Positions 9,083-18,936 of a DNA stretch of 64,000 nucleotides are shown piece by piece (the stretch's first letter is position 1; each line of letters opens with the position of its first letter). The DNA lies in assembly GCA_015061285.1 (NCBI GenBank), contig SUWW01000016.1, forward strand, positions 1 to 64,000, read 5' to 3'. The position numbers and the translations under genes were made by a program. Under the pieces are notes generated by a model. That model saw only the letters and a program-made list of their open reading frames with translations. It did not search any database and was not told the origin of the DNA. The DNA comes from Bacteroidales bacterium. GTDB lineage: Bacteria; Bacteroidota; Bacteroidia; Bacteroidales; Marinilabiliaceae.

Positions 9083-12000
9083 ATGCAACAGAACACTGCT
9101 CCACAATTGCAGATTTACAACGCTTCGGCGGGGTCGGGCAAGACCTACACCCTCGCGCAAGAGTATATAGACATACTTATTCGTAATCCGCAAAACTATA
9201 AGTCGATTCTCGCTGTGACGTTCACCAACAAAGCAACAGCTGAGATGAAAGAGCGTATTGTAAACAATTTGGCGAGCATAAGTAGTGGCGACTCCAAATT
9301 GCTAAATGCCCAACTTGCTATGGCGCAGAGATGCAATCCGAGAATATCGGCAGAAGAGGTTCGCGAGCGTTGTCGCAAAGCTTTATTGTATATACTCAAC
9401 GATTATGGACAGTTCAACGTAAGCACCATAGATAGTTTCGTTCAGAAGGTGGTGCGCGCCTTTGCCTATGAGTTTCGTCTTAATGCAGACTTTGGCGTGG
9501 AACTCGATGTCGACTCACAGATGAAAATGAGCCTCGACGAGCTAATGAAGAGCGTCTCAAACGATAAGGATCTACTCTCTTGGCTCAATAAATTTGTAAA
9601 AAGCAAGGTGGACGAGGACTCGAGTTGGAACATCGACAATGATATTATATCGCTCGGCAAAGCCTATTTTGAGAAAAATCCAGGCTTCGAAAAGAAAATA
9701 GACCTTACCATAGTGAGCGAACTTCGCAAAGAGATTGATAAGATTCGTAAAGATTTTGAGACGGAAATAGGCGATTTTGTGGAGAAGTACCAAAGTCTGT
9801 GTGGCGGTCTCTCGTCGACAGATTATAAAGATGGTCAGAGGAACCCTTTATTTTCATTACTTCAGAAGAAACGCCGTGAAGCCATTGATTATCTGCTCAA
9901 AACAGATACTTTGTACATACAGCGCGTCGTTGGTGCTGCGCACGGGGATAAGGAGGTGAAGTCATTCAAAGACGGATGGCCGAGTGATGAAGTGCAGCAG
10001 ATGTTTGTGAATACGGCTAATTATATCGAGGATAATATAACTGCTTATTATACTGCCGATTGTGCCAAGAAAAATCTGTATGCCTTGGGCATTATGGAGA
10101 GGCTGATGAAATTCATGTCGCAAATTTCTAAGGAAAACCATACGGTGTTGCTTAATAATAGCAACACGCTGCTACACAGACTTATAGATGGCTGCGATGT
10201 ACCGTTTGTATACGAAAAAATCGGAACTCGCTACAACAACATCATGATCGATGAGTTTCAAGATACGTCCACCATTCAATGGGAGAATTTCAAACCACTC
10301 ATTGACGAGAGCCTCTCAAAAAGCCAAAAATGCCTTGTGGTGGGCGATGTGAAGCAGGCTATCTATCGCTGGCGCAACTCCGATTGGAATTTGCTCTCGA
10401 GCGTATTGCCCAAATTATATGCTGTAGAGCCTACTCCAAAACGTGATAATTGGCGTAGTATGCCAAACATTGTGAATTTCAACAATGTTATGTTTGGTGA
10501 ACTCTGTCGCCGATTCTCGCACGAAGTAGGTCAAATTGTCGATAAAGAGTCCGATGCCGAAATTGACAATATATATAAAGATTGTAGTCAGACGGCGCAG
10601 CGCAAGGGCAATGGCTACGTGCAAGTGAACGTGTTGCCCAAGAAGGGGAAAGAGGAAGTTGACCCACGTCCAGAGTTGTTGGTCTCCAAAATTCAAGAAT
10701 TGCACGACAATCGCGGTTTTTGTTATAGCGATATGTGTGTGCTTATTCGCAACAGAAAAGATAGCGAAAAGTTTATCGGTTCGCTGCTCGAAGCTGGCAT
10801 ACCTATCATAACAAACGACTCGCTGAAGATTTGTCATGCGCCGATAGTTCGTATAATTATCAGTTACCTAAACTATTTTGTCGATCGTAGCGATTTGCCG
10901 TCGATGGCCTACATAGTTAAGAACAAACAGAGCGACAAAGCGATAGAAGATTTCGCGAGCGACGAGTCGCGCATTCAAGCAAAAGCGATGGTAGATGCCG
11001 AAGTGGCTGAATTTGTGGGCTTGTCGTTGCTCGAGATTGTGAATTCTATTGTTTCCTCAATTCCAGAAGAGGTTATCGATAAGCAGCAAATGTTCTTGCA
11101 AGCCTTTATGGAAGTTGTGCGCGATTTTGTGTCGCATAAGCGTGTGAATATTTCTGATTTTCTCGAATATTATGAGGATAAAAAGGAGAGTTTGACAGTG
11201 GAACTTCCTCAAAATCAGGATGCAGTGACTGTTATGACCGTTCATAAATCAAAAGGTCTCGAGTATAAAGTTGTGCTGATGCCTTACGCCGATTGGAATT
11301 TTACGAATCAAAAAGGTGGAGGCTCTACGCTTTGGGTAAATATTGCCGAAGCGCCGTTCAACAAAATAGAGCTTTTGCCGCTGACTATGAGCAAAACGCT
11401 CGCTTATACTTATGCCAAGAATCAGTATCAAGATGAGGTGCGCAATATTTGTATCGACAATCTAAATATTGCATACGTAGCACTTACGCGTGCTTGTAAT
11501 GTGCTGATTATTTGGGCTGAAGACAAAGAGGGTAAAGACAAAAAGAATAAAGACAAAAAGAAAGAATCAAGTCTCGAGAATGACAATCTGGGTCGATTCA
11601 TTGTGAACGCAATGTCAAGCGTTTCCAATGCGCTGAAAATGCGTTGTTATAATGATGAGCAGAGTGGGGGAGTAACATACGAACTTGGCGAACTTGAGCC
11701 TCCAGTGCACAATGTAGAGAGTCAAGCCGAATATCCAATGAAAGCGTTTGTCCCTAAGCGACTTGCAGATATGCACGATTTGAAGTTTTCGCTCGAGAGT
11801 GAGAAGGAGAATTTTGCAAAATCGCACAAAGTACTTGCATACGGCAATGCTATGCACTTTATAATGAGATATATACATAGCACTGACGACGTAGAAAAGT
11901 CGGTGCAACGAGCTGCGTTGAACGGGTTTATTGAAGAAAATCAGGTTGACGAATTAATTGAAGAAATAGGTCAAAAACTGAATAGTGGCGAAGTGGCTAA

Positions 12001-12265
12001 ATGGTTCGATGGCACCTCTGGGCAAGTATTCACCGAATCGACAATTCTTACAGATTGCGCTACACCTCACACTCGCCCCGACCGCTTCATGATTGATGCC
12101 AACAACCGCGTAACCATAGTCGACTATAAATTTGGCGGCGAGCAAAAGCAAATCTATCGCGACCAAGTGCATAGCTATGTTAATCTTCTCAAAAAAGCTG
12201 GCTACGATGATGTTTGCGGTTACCTTTGGTATTACGAACTGAATGTTGTTGAAAAAGTTGTATGA
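9083..12265 (+). CDS. UvrD-family helicase with C-terminal PD-(D/E)XK nuclease (AddA/RecB-like)
   Basis: Double-strand-break end resection helicase-nuclease. From the ATG at 9083 it has 1060 residues. An alternative ATG at 9032 would add 17 poorly conserved residues. Helicase motifs: Walker A in NASAGSGKTYTLA near the N-terminus, motif II as IDEFQDTS, then GDVKQAIYRWR and VMTVHKSKGLEYKVVLMP (motif V). At the C-terminus, YGNAMHFIMRY followed by VTIVDYKFGG supplies the His-Asp-Asp-Lys nuclease site of the RecB family. A Lys/Asp-rich insert (EGKDKKNKDKKKES) lies between helicase and nuclease. AddB, the usual partner, is not adjacent: the upstream gene is a divergent acyltransferase. The stop overlaps the dus start (ATGA). 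addA or recB-like cannot be separated by eye. Confidence 0.85.
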   Translation: MQQNTAPQLQIYNASAGSGKTYTLAQEYIDILIRNPQNYKSILAVTFTNKATAEMKERIVNNLASISSGDSKLLNAQLAMAQRCNPRISAEEVRERCRKALLYILNDYGQFNVSTIDSFVQKVVRAFAYEFRLNADFGVELDVDSQMKMSLDELMKSVSNDKDLLSWLNKFVKSKVDEDSSWNIDNDIISLGKAYFEKNPGFEKKIDLTIVSELRKEIDKIRKDFETEIGDFVEKYQSLCGGLSSTDYKDGQRNPLFSLLQKKRREAIDYLLKTDTLYIQRVVGAAHGDKEVKSFKDGWPSDEVQQMFVNTANYIEDNITAYYTADCAKKNLYALGIMERLMKFMSQISKENHTVLLNNSNTLLHRLIDGCDVPFVYEKIGTRYNNIMIDEFQDTSTIQWENFKPLIDESLSKSQKCLVVGDVKQAIYRWRNSDWNLLSSVLPKLYAVEPTPKRDNWRSMPNIVNFNNVMFGELCRRFSHEVGQIVDKESDAEIDNIYKDCSQTAQRKGNGYVQVNVLPKKGKEEVDPRPELLVSKIQELHDNRGFCYSDMCVLIRNRKDSEKFIGSLLEAGIPIITNDSLKICHAPIVRIIISYLNYFVDRSDLPSMAYIVKNKQSDKAIEDFASDESRIQAKAMVDAEVAEFVGLSLLEIVNSIVSSIPEEVIDKQQMFLQAFMEVVRDFVSHKRVNISDFLEYYEDKKESLTVELPQNQDAVTVMTVHKSKGLEYKVVLMPYADWNFTNQKGGGSTLWVNIAEAPFNKIELLPLTMSKTLAYTYAKNQYQDEVRNICIDNLNIAYVALTRACNVLIIWAEDKEGKDKKNKDKKKESSLENDNLGRFIVNAMSSVSNALKMRCYNDEQSGGVTYELGELEPPVHNVESQAEYPMKAFVPKRLADMHDLKFSLESEKENFAKSHKVLAYGNAMHFIMRYIHSTDDVEKSVQRAALNGFIEENQVDELIEEIGQKLNSGEVAKWFDGTSGQVFTESTILTDCATPHTRPDRFMIDANNRVTIVDYKFGGEQKQIYRDQVHSYVNLLKKAGYDDVCGYLWYYELNVVEKVV

Positions 12266-13191
12266 TAGACAATAAATACAAAATACTTTCTGCGCCACTT
12301 CAAGGCATCACCGATAATGCGTTCAGAATGCTTTTTGATCGCTATTATGGTTCTGTTGATGAGTATGTTACGCCATTTGTTCGCGAAGAGCATGGCGAAA
12401 TACGTAAAAAAGACATCAACGATTTGCGAAGCAACGAACTGCCCAACCTTGTGCCTCAAATACTACCTTCAGGAGCTGAAGAACTTGAGCGCCTAACAAC
12501 AGTAGTGGCTGAATATGGCTTCAAACGCATAGATATTAATTTGGGCTGCTCGTTTCCACCTGTTGCTGCTCATGGACGAGGTTGTGTGTTGTTCAATATG
12601 CCAGATAAGCTACGCGAGATTCTTGCTGCTATAGGTAATCGCGCCGACGTAACCTATTCTGTCAAGATGCGCTTAGGCTATGCCGATTCGCGTCAGTGGC
12701 GCGATGTGATAGATGCCATCAACGATGCTCCTCTTAGTCGTATTTGTGTGCATGCTCGTTACGGACGTCAGCAATACAAAGGAGAGTGCGATTTAACTGA
12801 ATTTGGCGAATTCTTGAATGCATGTAAACATAAGGTTATATACAATGGCGACCTCCGCTCCGAAGATGATGTAGATAGAATAGTTGCACAATTTCCGAAT
12901 ATTGAAGGCGTTATGCTCGGTCGAGGTTTGATTTCTGATATGAATCTTGCACGAAAACTTCGTGGCATAACCATTGCCGACAAGCAAATCTTTGCCAATT
13001 TCCATAACGAACTTGCTAATACATACAAGAGTACACTTTGTGGCGATCGTCCTTTCTTGCTGAGAATGAAAGCATTTTGGGAGTTTTGGGAAACCGAAGA
13101 ACAACATAAAGCAGTGAAAAAAATCAAGAAAGCATCGTCGATAGCTAAGTATGATGCTGCAGTTTTGGAGTATCTATCTCAATTGAGTTAA
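12262..13191 (+). CDS. dus: tRNA-dihydrouridine synthase
   Basis: Flavin-dependent reduction of uridine to dihydrouridine in tRNA D-loops. 309 residues. The N-terminus SAPLQGITDNAFRMLF is the family start (normally APMAGVTD). The segments RIDINLGCSFP (about 90-100), SVKMRLGY (about 133-140) and RICVHARYGRQQYKG (about 157-171) are the FMN and catalytic regions. GVMLGRGLISD (about 218-228) is the phosphate-binding end. The catalytic Cys is in the NLGCSFPPVAAHGRG segment (usually NxGCP), with Ser-Phe in the place where Pro is common. It is coupled by a four-base overlap to the helicase and followed two bases later by a Cys-cluster protein. Which uridine it targets (DusA, B or C class) is not clear. 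Confidence 0.9.
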   Translation: MIDNKYKILSAPLQGITDNAFRMLFDRYYGSVDEYVTPFVREEHGEIRKKDINDLRSNELPNLVPQILPSGAEELERLTTVVAEYGFKRIDINLGCSFPPVAAHGRGCVLFNMPDKLREILAAIGNRADVTYSVKMRLGYADSRQWRDVIDAINDAPLSRICVHARYGRQQYKGECDLTEFGEFLNACKHKVIYNGDLRSEDDVDRIVAQFPNIEGVMLGRGLISDMNLARKLRGITIADKQIFANFHNELANTYKSTLCGDRPFLLRMKAFWEFWETEEQHKAVKKIKKASSIAKYDAAVLEYLSQLS

Positions 13192-13193
13192 GA

Positions 13194-13448
13194 ATGGAGT
13201 GTAGAGCTGGTTGTGGCGCATGTTGCATAGCGCCGTCAATATCAACGCCAATTCCAGGACTTGGCAGAGGAAAACGAGGCGGCGAGCGCTGTCCGCATCT
13301 CGATGAAAACAATCTTTGCAAAATATTTGGAAAGCCCGAGCGCCCAGCGGTGTGTAGTGGTTTTCAAGCCGAAGAACTCTTTTGTGGAACGTGTCGCGAA
13401 GAGGCCATGAAAATACTCTCCGAACTCGAAGGATTGGACAATTCTTAG
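13194..13448 (+). CDS. YkgJ-type cysteine-cluster protein
   Basis: A small metal-binding protein of 84 residues. It has the family's N-terminal CRAGCGACC cluster (Cys 3, 7, 10, 11), then CPHLDENNLCKIF, VCSGF and CGTC: nine cysteines in all, the pattern of the zinc/iron-chelating CxxCxxCC family (UPF0153/YkgJ). No biochemical role is established. The start is the ATG at 13194-13196, two bases after the dus stop, so it is co-transcribed with it. The protein is shorter than many relatives (around 100-150), with no sign of truncation, since the closing Cys pair is present. Confidence 0.75.
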   Translation: MECRAGCGACCIAPSISTPIPGLGRGKRGGERCPHLDENNLCKIFGKPERPAVCSGFQAEELFCGTCREEAMKILSELEGLDNS

Positions 13449-13545
13449 AGTCTCAACTCTCCATTTCTAATATCTCTATTGATAATTTTTTACCTTTTTT
13501 TGAGTTATATCATTAGCAAAATGTGTTTATCCCGCTCTTATTAGT

Positions 13546-13553
13546 TAATTTTG
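13546..13553 (+). promoter_or_regulatory. Promoter -7 box of ispE
   Basis: TAATTTTG matches TAnnTTTG and lies 39 bases before the ispE start, in a 144-base gap that separates the dus transcript from the ispE transcript. A GTGTTTA about 20 bases upstream could be a weak -33 element. Confidence 0.45.
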
Positions 13554-13592
13554 TCTAACTATGATTAATAGACAAAAACACAAATAAGAAGG

Positions 13593-14417
13593 ATGCTATT
13601 ATTTCCTAATTGTAAAATAAACTTAGGACTCAATATTGTTGGAGTTCGCCCCAATGGATACCACGATCTCGAAACCGTGTTTTATCCATTGGCGCTTGCT
13701 GATGTTCTTGAAATTGTATTCCCCGAGAATCAGACACAAGAGTATGTGTGGCAGAGTAGCGGCATAGCACTCGACATACCAGAAGAAAAGAATCTATGTA
13801 TTAAGGCGCTCAAACTTTTGAAACGCGAATACACTATTCCTCCAGTGGCAATGCATTTGCGCAAGAATGTTCCCTTTGGAGCAGGTCTTGGTGGAGGCTC
13901 ATCAGATGCAGCTTCGGTTATAACAGGCTTGAATATGCTGTTGCATCTTGGTATGTCTACCGAAAAAATGTGCTCTATAGCGGCTCAGATAGGTGCCGAC
14001 TGCCCATTTTTCATCATAAATAAACCTATGTCGGCAGAAGGAATAGGCGAAATACTTAAGCCAATCAATATTCATTTGAAAGGCAGAAAAATTTTGCTTG
14101 TTAAACCTGATGTAAGTATGTCTACAGCAGAAGCTTATGCGCAAATAGAGTGCAATAAGCCAGAACTTGGACCAGCCGATTGGGTTGTGACAAACATAGT
14201 TAATTGGAAACGCCGATTGACCAACGACTTCGAAAAGCCTGTGTTTGCACGTTTCCCACAATTGGCTCAGATAAAAGAACAACTATATGCCTCGGGTGCT
14301 ACCTATGTAGCCATGTCGGGCAGCGGAACGGCTATATATGCCATTTTTGACACCACAATACCTCAACATCTCAAGTTTGCCGACTGCTTTGTATGGAGTG
14401 GCGAACTTGCGTATTAA
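13593..14417 (+). CDS. ispE: 4-diphosphocytidyl-2-C-methyl-D-erythritol kinase
   Basis: ATP-dependent phosphorylation in the MEP isoprenoid pathway. 274 residues of GHMP-kinase fold. The substrate-binding start is PNCKINLGLNIVGVRPNGYHDLETVFYPL (first part about 5-20; the conserved Lys is residue 8). The ATP loop FGAGLGGGSSDAAS lies at about 95-108, the ADCPFFI segment at about 133-139 and the C-terminal MSGSGTAIYAIF at about 245-256. All are canonical. The ATG at 13593 lies just before the conserved N-terminus. It has its own promoter box and is followed eight bases later by the first TPR/SpoIIE-like gene, so that pair may be read through from here. Confidence 0.95.
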   Translation: MLLFPNCKINLGLNIVGVRPNGYHDLETVFYPLALADVLEIVFPENQTQEYVWQSSGIALDIPEEKNLCIKALKLLKREYTIPPVAMHLRKNVPFGAGLGGGSSDAASVITGLNMLLHLGMSTEKMCSIAAQIGADCPFFIINKPMSAEGIGEILKPINIHLKGRKILLVKPDVSMSTAEAYAQIECNKPELGPADWVVTNIVNWKRRLTNDFEKPVFARFPQLAQIKEQLYASGATYVAMSGSGTAIYAIFDTTIPQHLKFADCFVWSGELAY

Positions 14418-14425
14418 TAAGTATA

Positions 14426-16633
14426 ATGAAGCGAAGTGCGACGTACATATTTATAATTATGACCATATTATATATGGTGACGTCGCGTGTGTGTGCACAA
14501 ACGCCTGATGATAAGAAAGATATAGAGATTGAAGATGATTTCTTCAAAGCCGTAAACGAAGTTTTCTTCAGCTTTGTGCGTTTCGATTCGTATGGATCGC
14601 GGTATTGGCTCGATAAGGTAGAGCAACTTACAAGCACCGAAATGCATCGCGTGATTCTTGAATGCTTGCGTGCCGACTGTAATATGTTGGTGTATGGCAA
14701 TGTCGAGGGGGCGTTGAATGCAGTCAATGAGGCTGTTGACTATTTCAAGAATGGCGACTCACGACTTTATAAGTATTTGTATGCCATAGCTCTCAATTCC
14801 AAAGGCTATTATATGATGCTCGAAGTGGGCAACAACGAAGCGGAAGCGCTGTTTCGCAAGGCAGCCCAAGAGGCTGATAGGGTAGGCGCTGTGCGTTTTC
14901 GCCGATTTGCTCGCATGTTGCAGGTTGAGACTCTCATACGCAAACGTAATTATGTTGATGCTTTGTATTATGCACGAAAAGTCGGCAATACAAGCAGAAA
15001 CGATATACTTGAGTTTCAGGCTAATATCATGCTCTTCAAGGCTTATTCGCAACTTAAGGCGTTCGATTTGGCTGAGCTATATCGTAAGAAACTCGAAAAC
15101 AGTGAAATACTCTATCAGTCGCTTGCTATCAATGTAGAGTATCAATTGCGCTACGCCGAGTCGCTTCTATTGCTCGAAGATTTGCACCGCGCGCGTGTTA
15201 TCTCCGACAATCTGGCCATTGATGCAACGCATCTCGAACAACCAATATTTATTTGGGCTGTGAATGTTCAGCGAGCTCGCATCTTGGCTATTCAAAATGA
15301 ATGCGAAGAGGCCGAAAAGTGTTTGCAAACTTGTAGGGCCAATAGTAAATACCTTGGTTATTATGCCCACGATGCCAATTTTGCATACGCCAATATTCAG
15401 CTTACCGAAGCCATTATATCGCTAAAACGTAAGCAATATACCAAAGCCAAACAACTGCTTGATGGCTTGGCTCTTACGAAAGAGTTGCGCATATCAAGTT
15501 ATTTCATGAAGCAGTATTATAAAGCTTATGAAGATTTGTATTGCGGATTGGGCGACTACAAAATGGCTAACAAAACGCTTGAGCGATATATGTATTTGAG
15601 CGATTCTATATCCAAAAATCATATTTATCAGCGAGAGCAAGATATGATAGTGTCGTATCAGAACGATACTACAATTTTGAAGCATAGAGCATATATATAT
15701 CAGCAAACCGAAAATGTTATAGATATGTATAAGCAGACAATGTTTACGATTGTGATTTCGGTGTCGATATGCCTATTGCTTGTGTTGCTTGTAATATTGC
15801 AAAAACGTCGCATATATCTAAAACAAGAGCTCGAAGAACAAAATGCTCACGATTACCTTGAAAGCGAGGTGAATAGACAAACTGCAGAGACGCGAGAAAA
15901 CAATCGCCTAATCGGTTTGCGAAATGCCGATATTGAGAAAAGTAGTCGTTATGCCCAATTGATTCAGCAGAGCGTTTTGCCGTCCGAAGAGCAGCTTAGA
16001 TTGCTATTTACAAATGGCGCTTTTGTGCTCAACATCTCCGATGATGTTGTGAGAGGAAGTTTCTGTTGGTATAAAAAAGTCGATAAAAAGATCTATTTCT
16101 TTGGTTGTAGTGGTTCAGAGAGTGGAGTGCCTGGAGCAATGATTTCTATGGTGGTGCTTACCTTCATCAACGACGAAGTGCGTTTGCATTACGACTATTC
16201 GGCATCGCAATATTGGAATGCTATTCGTAGTCACACTGCTTATTTGTCGGACTCAAACTATAATAGCCGCATTGACATCTCGGTTGCTATATTCGATACC
16301 GAAAAACGTACTCTTAACATAGCTTCGGCAAAGCCCAATGTTATTTATATGCATAACGGTGAGCATAAGTATGTATATACAAAAGAACATGAGGTTGTCG
16401 ACACATACATAGAAGCTACGAGTGGCGATGTGTTGTACCTATTTACGAGTTCGTGCAATAGAATTTTCCGTACTGAAGATGTAGAAGATGAGGAAAATAA
16501 GCTATTTGTAGAACTGCTGGCAAGTGTAGAAAAGAGTGCCGTAGAACAACGAAAAGAGTTGCTTAGAAAAGCTATTCTTGAATGGAATAACGATAAACAT
16601 AATGGCTTGCAAATATTGTCGGTAACGATTTGA
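14426..16633 (+). CDS. TPR-transmembrane protein with degenerate SpoIIE/PP2C domain (pseudophosphatase)
   Basis: 735 residues from the ATG at 14426, chosen because it starts a clean signal peptide (cut near VCAQ, about residue 25). The longer frame from 14393 overlaps ispE. Helical TPR-like repeats fill about 60-430. One membrane helix lies at about 438-457, then a coiled coil (about 460-510), then a cytoplasmic domain aligned to SpoIIE/PP2C phosphatases. Every metal-binding motif is broken. GGDF is replaced by RGSF (543-546), GDATGHGVPGA by GCSGSESGVPGA (560-571), TDGL by TSSC (674-677) and the closing DD by neutral residues. It should bind but not hydrolyse, unlike its intact paralogue just downstream, whose start overlaps this stop. 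The role is unknown. A sensor or partner of the active enzyme is my inference. Confidence 0.75.
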   Translation: MKRSATYIFIIMTILYMVTSRVCAQTPDDKKDIEIEDDFFKAVNEVFFSFVRFDSYGSRYWLDKVEQLTSTEMHRVILECLRADCNMLVYGNVEGALNAVNEAVDYFKNGDSRLYKYLYAIALNSKGYYMMLEVGNNEAEALFRKAAQEADRVGAVRFRRFARMLQVETLIRKRNYVDALYYARKVGNTSRNDILEFQANIMLFKAYSQLKAFDLAELYRKKLENSEILYQSLAINVEYQLRYAESLLLLEDLHRARVISDNLAIDATHLEQPIFIWAVNVQRARILAIQNECEEAEKCLQTCRANSKYLGYYAHDANFAYANIQLTEAIISLKRKQYTKAKQLLDGLALTKELRISSYFMKQYYKAYEDLYCGLGDYKMANKTLERYMYLSDSISKNHIYQREQDMIVSYQNDTTILKHRAYIYQQTENVIDMYKQTMFTIVISVSICLLLVLLVILQKRRIYLKQELEEQNAHDYLESEVNRQTAETRENNRLIGLRNADIEKSSRYAQLIQQSVLPSEEQLRLLFTNGAFVLNISDDVVRGSFCWYKKVDKKIYFFGCSGSESGVPGAMISMVVLTFINDEVRLHYDYSASQYWNAIRSHTAYLSDSNYNSRIDISVAIFDTEKRTLNIASAKPNVIYMHNGEHKYVYTKEHEVVDTYIEATSGDVLYLFTSSCNRIFRTEDVEDEENKLFVELLASVEKSAVEQRKELLRKAILEWNNDKHNGLQILSVTI

Positions 16634-16635
16634 TA

Positions 16636-18912
16636 ATGAATGTTGTAAGGACTCATATTACATATGCATTGTTTGCGATAGCATTTTTCAATGTTATTGC
16701 CTACACATCGTGTAGCTGCACTGATTGCGAAACTAACGCATACTCAGAGTATAGCCATTATATAGCTCTTGCCGATTCGTTTTTCTATAAAGATGAAGTC
16801 GATTCGGCTCTTGAACTTCATAAACGTGCGCTTTCAGTAGCTACCACCGATGAAGAAGAGGTTAGGGCAAATCTTAATATTGCTTCGATGCATTATTATT
16901 TGGGGCATATCAAAGAAACGGAAAATATCGTTGGCAATTGTTTGAAGCAAATACACAATGTGAAGCAAGGTCTTACTCCCGAAATGCAAAAATACAAACT
17001 GACGGCCCTCGTATTGCTTTCGGAAGTGTATAACGAAACAGGACGCTATTCCGATGCTTTGCGCCAAAATATGCGTGCCGCGCAACTTGCAAAGCACTTA
17101 GGCGATATAGAGACCGAAGTCGCTTGTTTGCTCTATGTGTCTCAACGTGAAGAACTTAATGGTAACTATGTGTCGGCTATCGATGGCTATCTTGAGGCGC
17201 TTGCTATCTGCGAGAAAAACAATTTAAGCAGCGAGGCTTTCAACATATACAACCATTTGCAGTCGGCTTATTGGAAAATTGGTGAAGTGAAGCAGTCGCA
17301 ACATTACATCAATTTGATGCGCAAAAGTGGCGAAACTCGCACGCCGCTTCAACGTTGTATTACGGCACTTGCAGAGTTGAAGCTATCTATAATTATGGGC
17401 GAAGAGAACGACCAGCACCTCAATGCCGATGTGCTCAAATATCTCGAAAACGAGTCGGAAATTAATGCCTTCAAATCGCTGAATATCAACGGTGCTCTTA
17501 CGGACTATTATGTAAGTGTGAACGACTATGAGCAGGCGCAAAAGTATCTTGCCCGTCTCGAAGAAGGACCCAAGGTAGATTCTACTCAGAGCATTTTTGT
17601 GCAGATGATAGGTGCCGATGTGGCTATGATGGTGAATAAAAATGCCGAAGCCAAACGTGCTCTTTTATCTGTTGATGTAGAACAGCTACGCAGCCTCGAT
17701 ATTAGTCTGTATGAGAAATATTTACAACTATTGTCTAAGTGTAGTCATCGCATGGGTGATGAGCATAGTGCATATATATACAACGCCAGGCTTATAGACT
17801 TGCGCGATTCGCTTCAAACCGAGTCGAGTAGCCATAGCTTGGCTTATCGTAGCATGATACAAAATCGCGACACAACGGTGCTTTCGCAAAAACTGCGTAT
17901 GGCTAAGCAACAAAGCATGTTGAACGAGATTACGCTGCGTCGCGAAATATTCGCCTATGCTGCTATGCTATTCACATTTGCTGCTATAATAGTTACACTT
18001 TGGCTCTATTGGCAGCGTTCGCGTGGTAAGAAAAAGATTATAGAGGAACAAAACGAACAATTGCGCTGCGAAGTTGCTATGTATAAGCAATTGCTTGAAC
18101 TTCAGCAAAAAGAGCTGATGCGAAAGAGCAATTTATATGCTCGTGAGCATAATTATGCGGCCTACTTGCAGCGAAAAAATCTTTCGCTCGAGAGCGAACT
18201 CAATTGTAGCTGTATAACCGAGCATTTTGTTCTTTTTCATCCTTGTAGTGGTTCTGTCGGTGGCGATTTCTATTGGTTCCATCGCTCTGGTGACAATCTT
18301 TTCGTTTGCTGTGGCGACGCTACAGGTCATGGCGTACCTGGCGCATTCATAGCTATGATTAGTTATTGCTGCCTCAACGACATTGTTCATGCTGTGCCCG
18401 ACATTACTCCACTCGAACTTGTCAATCGCTTCGATAAAAATTTGCATAATACGCTCCATAGCAACAACACATTCAAGTGTGCCGACAGTGTCGACCTTGC
18501 TATGTTGTGCATAAATATTAACACCCATCGAGTAAGTGTGGTGCTCGCACGTCAATTGGCTTATATAGTGTCGGAGAATGGCGATGTAGTAGATATTGTA
18601 GGTACGCAACGTAGTTTGGGCGATCCTGAAGAAAAGTTTATCGATCGTCATTTTTTTGAGCAGGAAATAACATTGCGTCCTACCGATACTATATATTTGA
18701 CAACCGATGGCCTTGCCTCGCAAATTGGTGGTGCAAAACAACGAACGTTCAAAAGAAAGAATGTACGTAAAACATTATCCGAAATACGCACCAAGCCTCT
18801 ATCGCTTCAAAAGAATTTGATTATCGATGCTGTGCGAGATTGGCGCGGTGATATTCCACAAACCGATGATATACTTGTCATCGGATTGAAGATTGATACC
18901 ACTCGAGTTTAG
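16636..18912 (+). CDS. TPR-transmembrane SpoIIE/PP2C serine phosphatase
   Basis: 758 residues. I prefer the ATG at 16636, three bases past the previous stop; a TTG at 16630 overlapping that stop is the alternative. It has a lipoprotein-like signal (about 5-25, ending YTSCSC), TPR-type repeats to about 420, a membrane helix at about 437-460, a short coiled coil, then an intact phosphatase domain. The motifs are GGDFYW (542-547), GDATGHGVPGAF (560-571), TDGLASQ (about 690-696) and QTDDILVIG (Asp744, Asp745), which supply all expected Mn/Mg-binding aspartates. Such enzymes usually dephosphorylate anti-anti-sigma or STAS partners. None is nearby. It is the catalytically competent half of a tandem pair. 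Confidence 0.8.
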   Translation: MNVVRTHITYALFAIAFFNVIAYTSCSCTDCETNAYSEYSHYIALADSFFYKDEVDSALELHKRALSVATTDEEEVRANLNIASMHYYLGHIKETENIVGNCLKQIHNVKQGLTPEMQKYKLTALVLLSEVYNETGRYSDALRQNMRAAQLAKHLGDIETEVACLLYVSQREELNGNYVSAIDGYLEALAICEKNNLSSEAFNIYNHLQSAYWKIGEVKQSQHYINLMRKSGETRTPLQRCITALAELKLSIIMGEENDQHLNADVLKYLENESEINAFKSLNINGALTDYYVSVNDYEQAQKYLARLEEGPKVDSTQSIFVQMIGADVAMMVNKNAEAKRALLSVDVEQLRSLDISLYEKYLQLLSKCSHRMGDEHSAYIYNARLIDLRDSLQTESSSHSLAYRSMIQNRDTTVLSQKLRMAKQQSMLNEITLRREIFAYAAMLFTFAAIIVTLWLYWQRSRGKKKIIEEQNEQLRCEVAMYKQLLELQQKELMRKSNLYAREHNYAAYLQRKNLSLESELNCSCITEHFVLFHPCSGSVGGDFYWFHRSGDNLFVCCGDATGHGVPGAFIAMISYCCLNDIVHAVPDITPLELVNRFDKNLHNTLHSNNTFKCADSVDLAMLCININTHRVSVVLARQLAYIVSENGDVVDIVGTQRSLGDPEEKFIDRHFFEQEITLRPTDTIYLTTDGLASQIGGAKQRTFKRKNVRKTLSEIRTKPLSLQKNLIIDAVRDWRGDIPQTDDILVIGLKIDTTRV

Positions 18913-18936
18913 TTCTTACCTATTATTTGTTGAGCT

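Noticed and set aside
18133-18741. Minus-strand open frame of 202 codons opposite the second phosphatase
   Set aside because: Opposite-strand shadow; the plus frame has every phosphatase motif.
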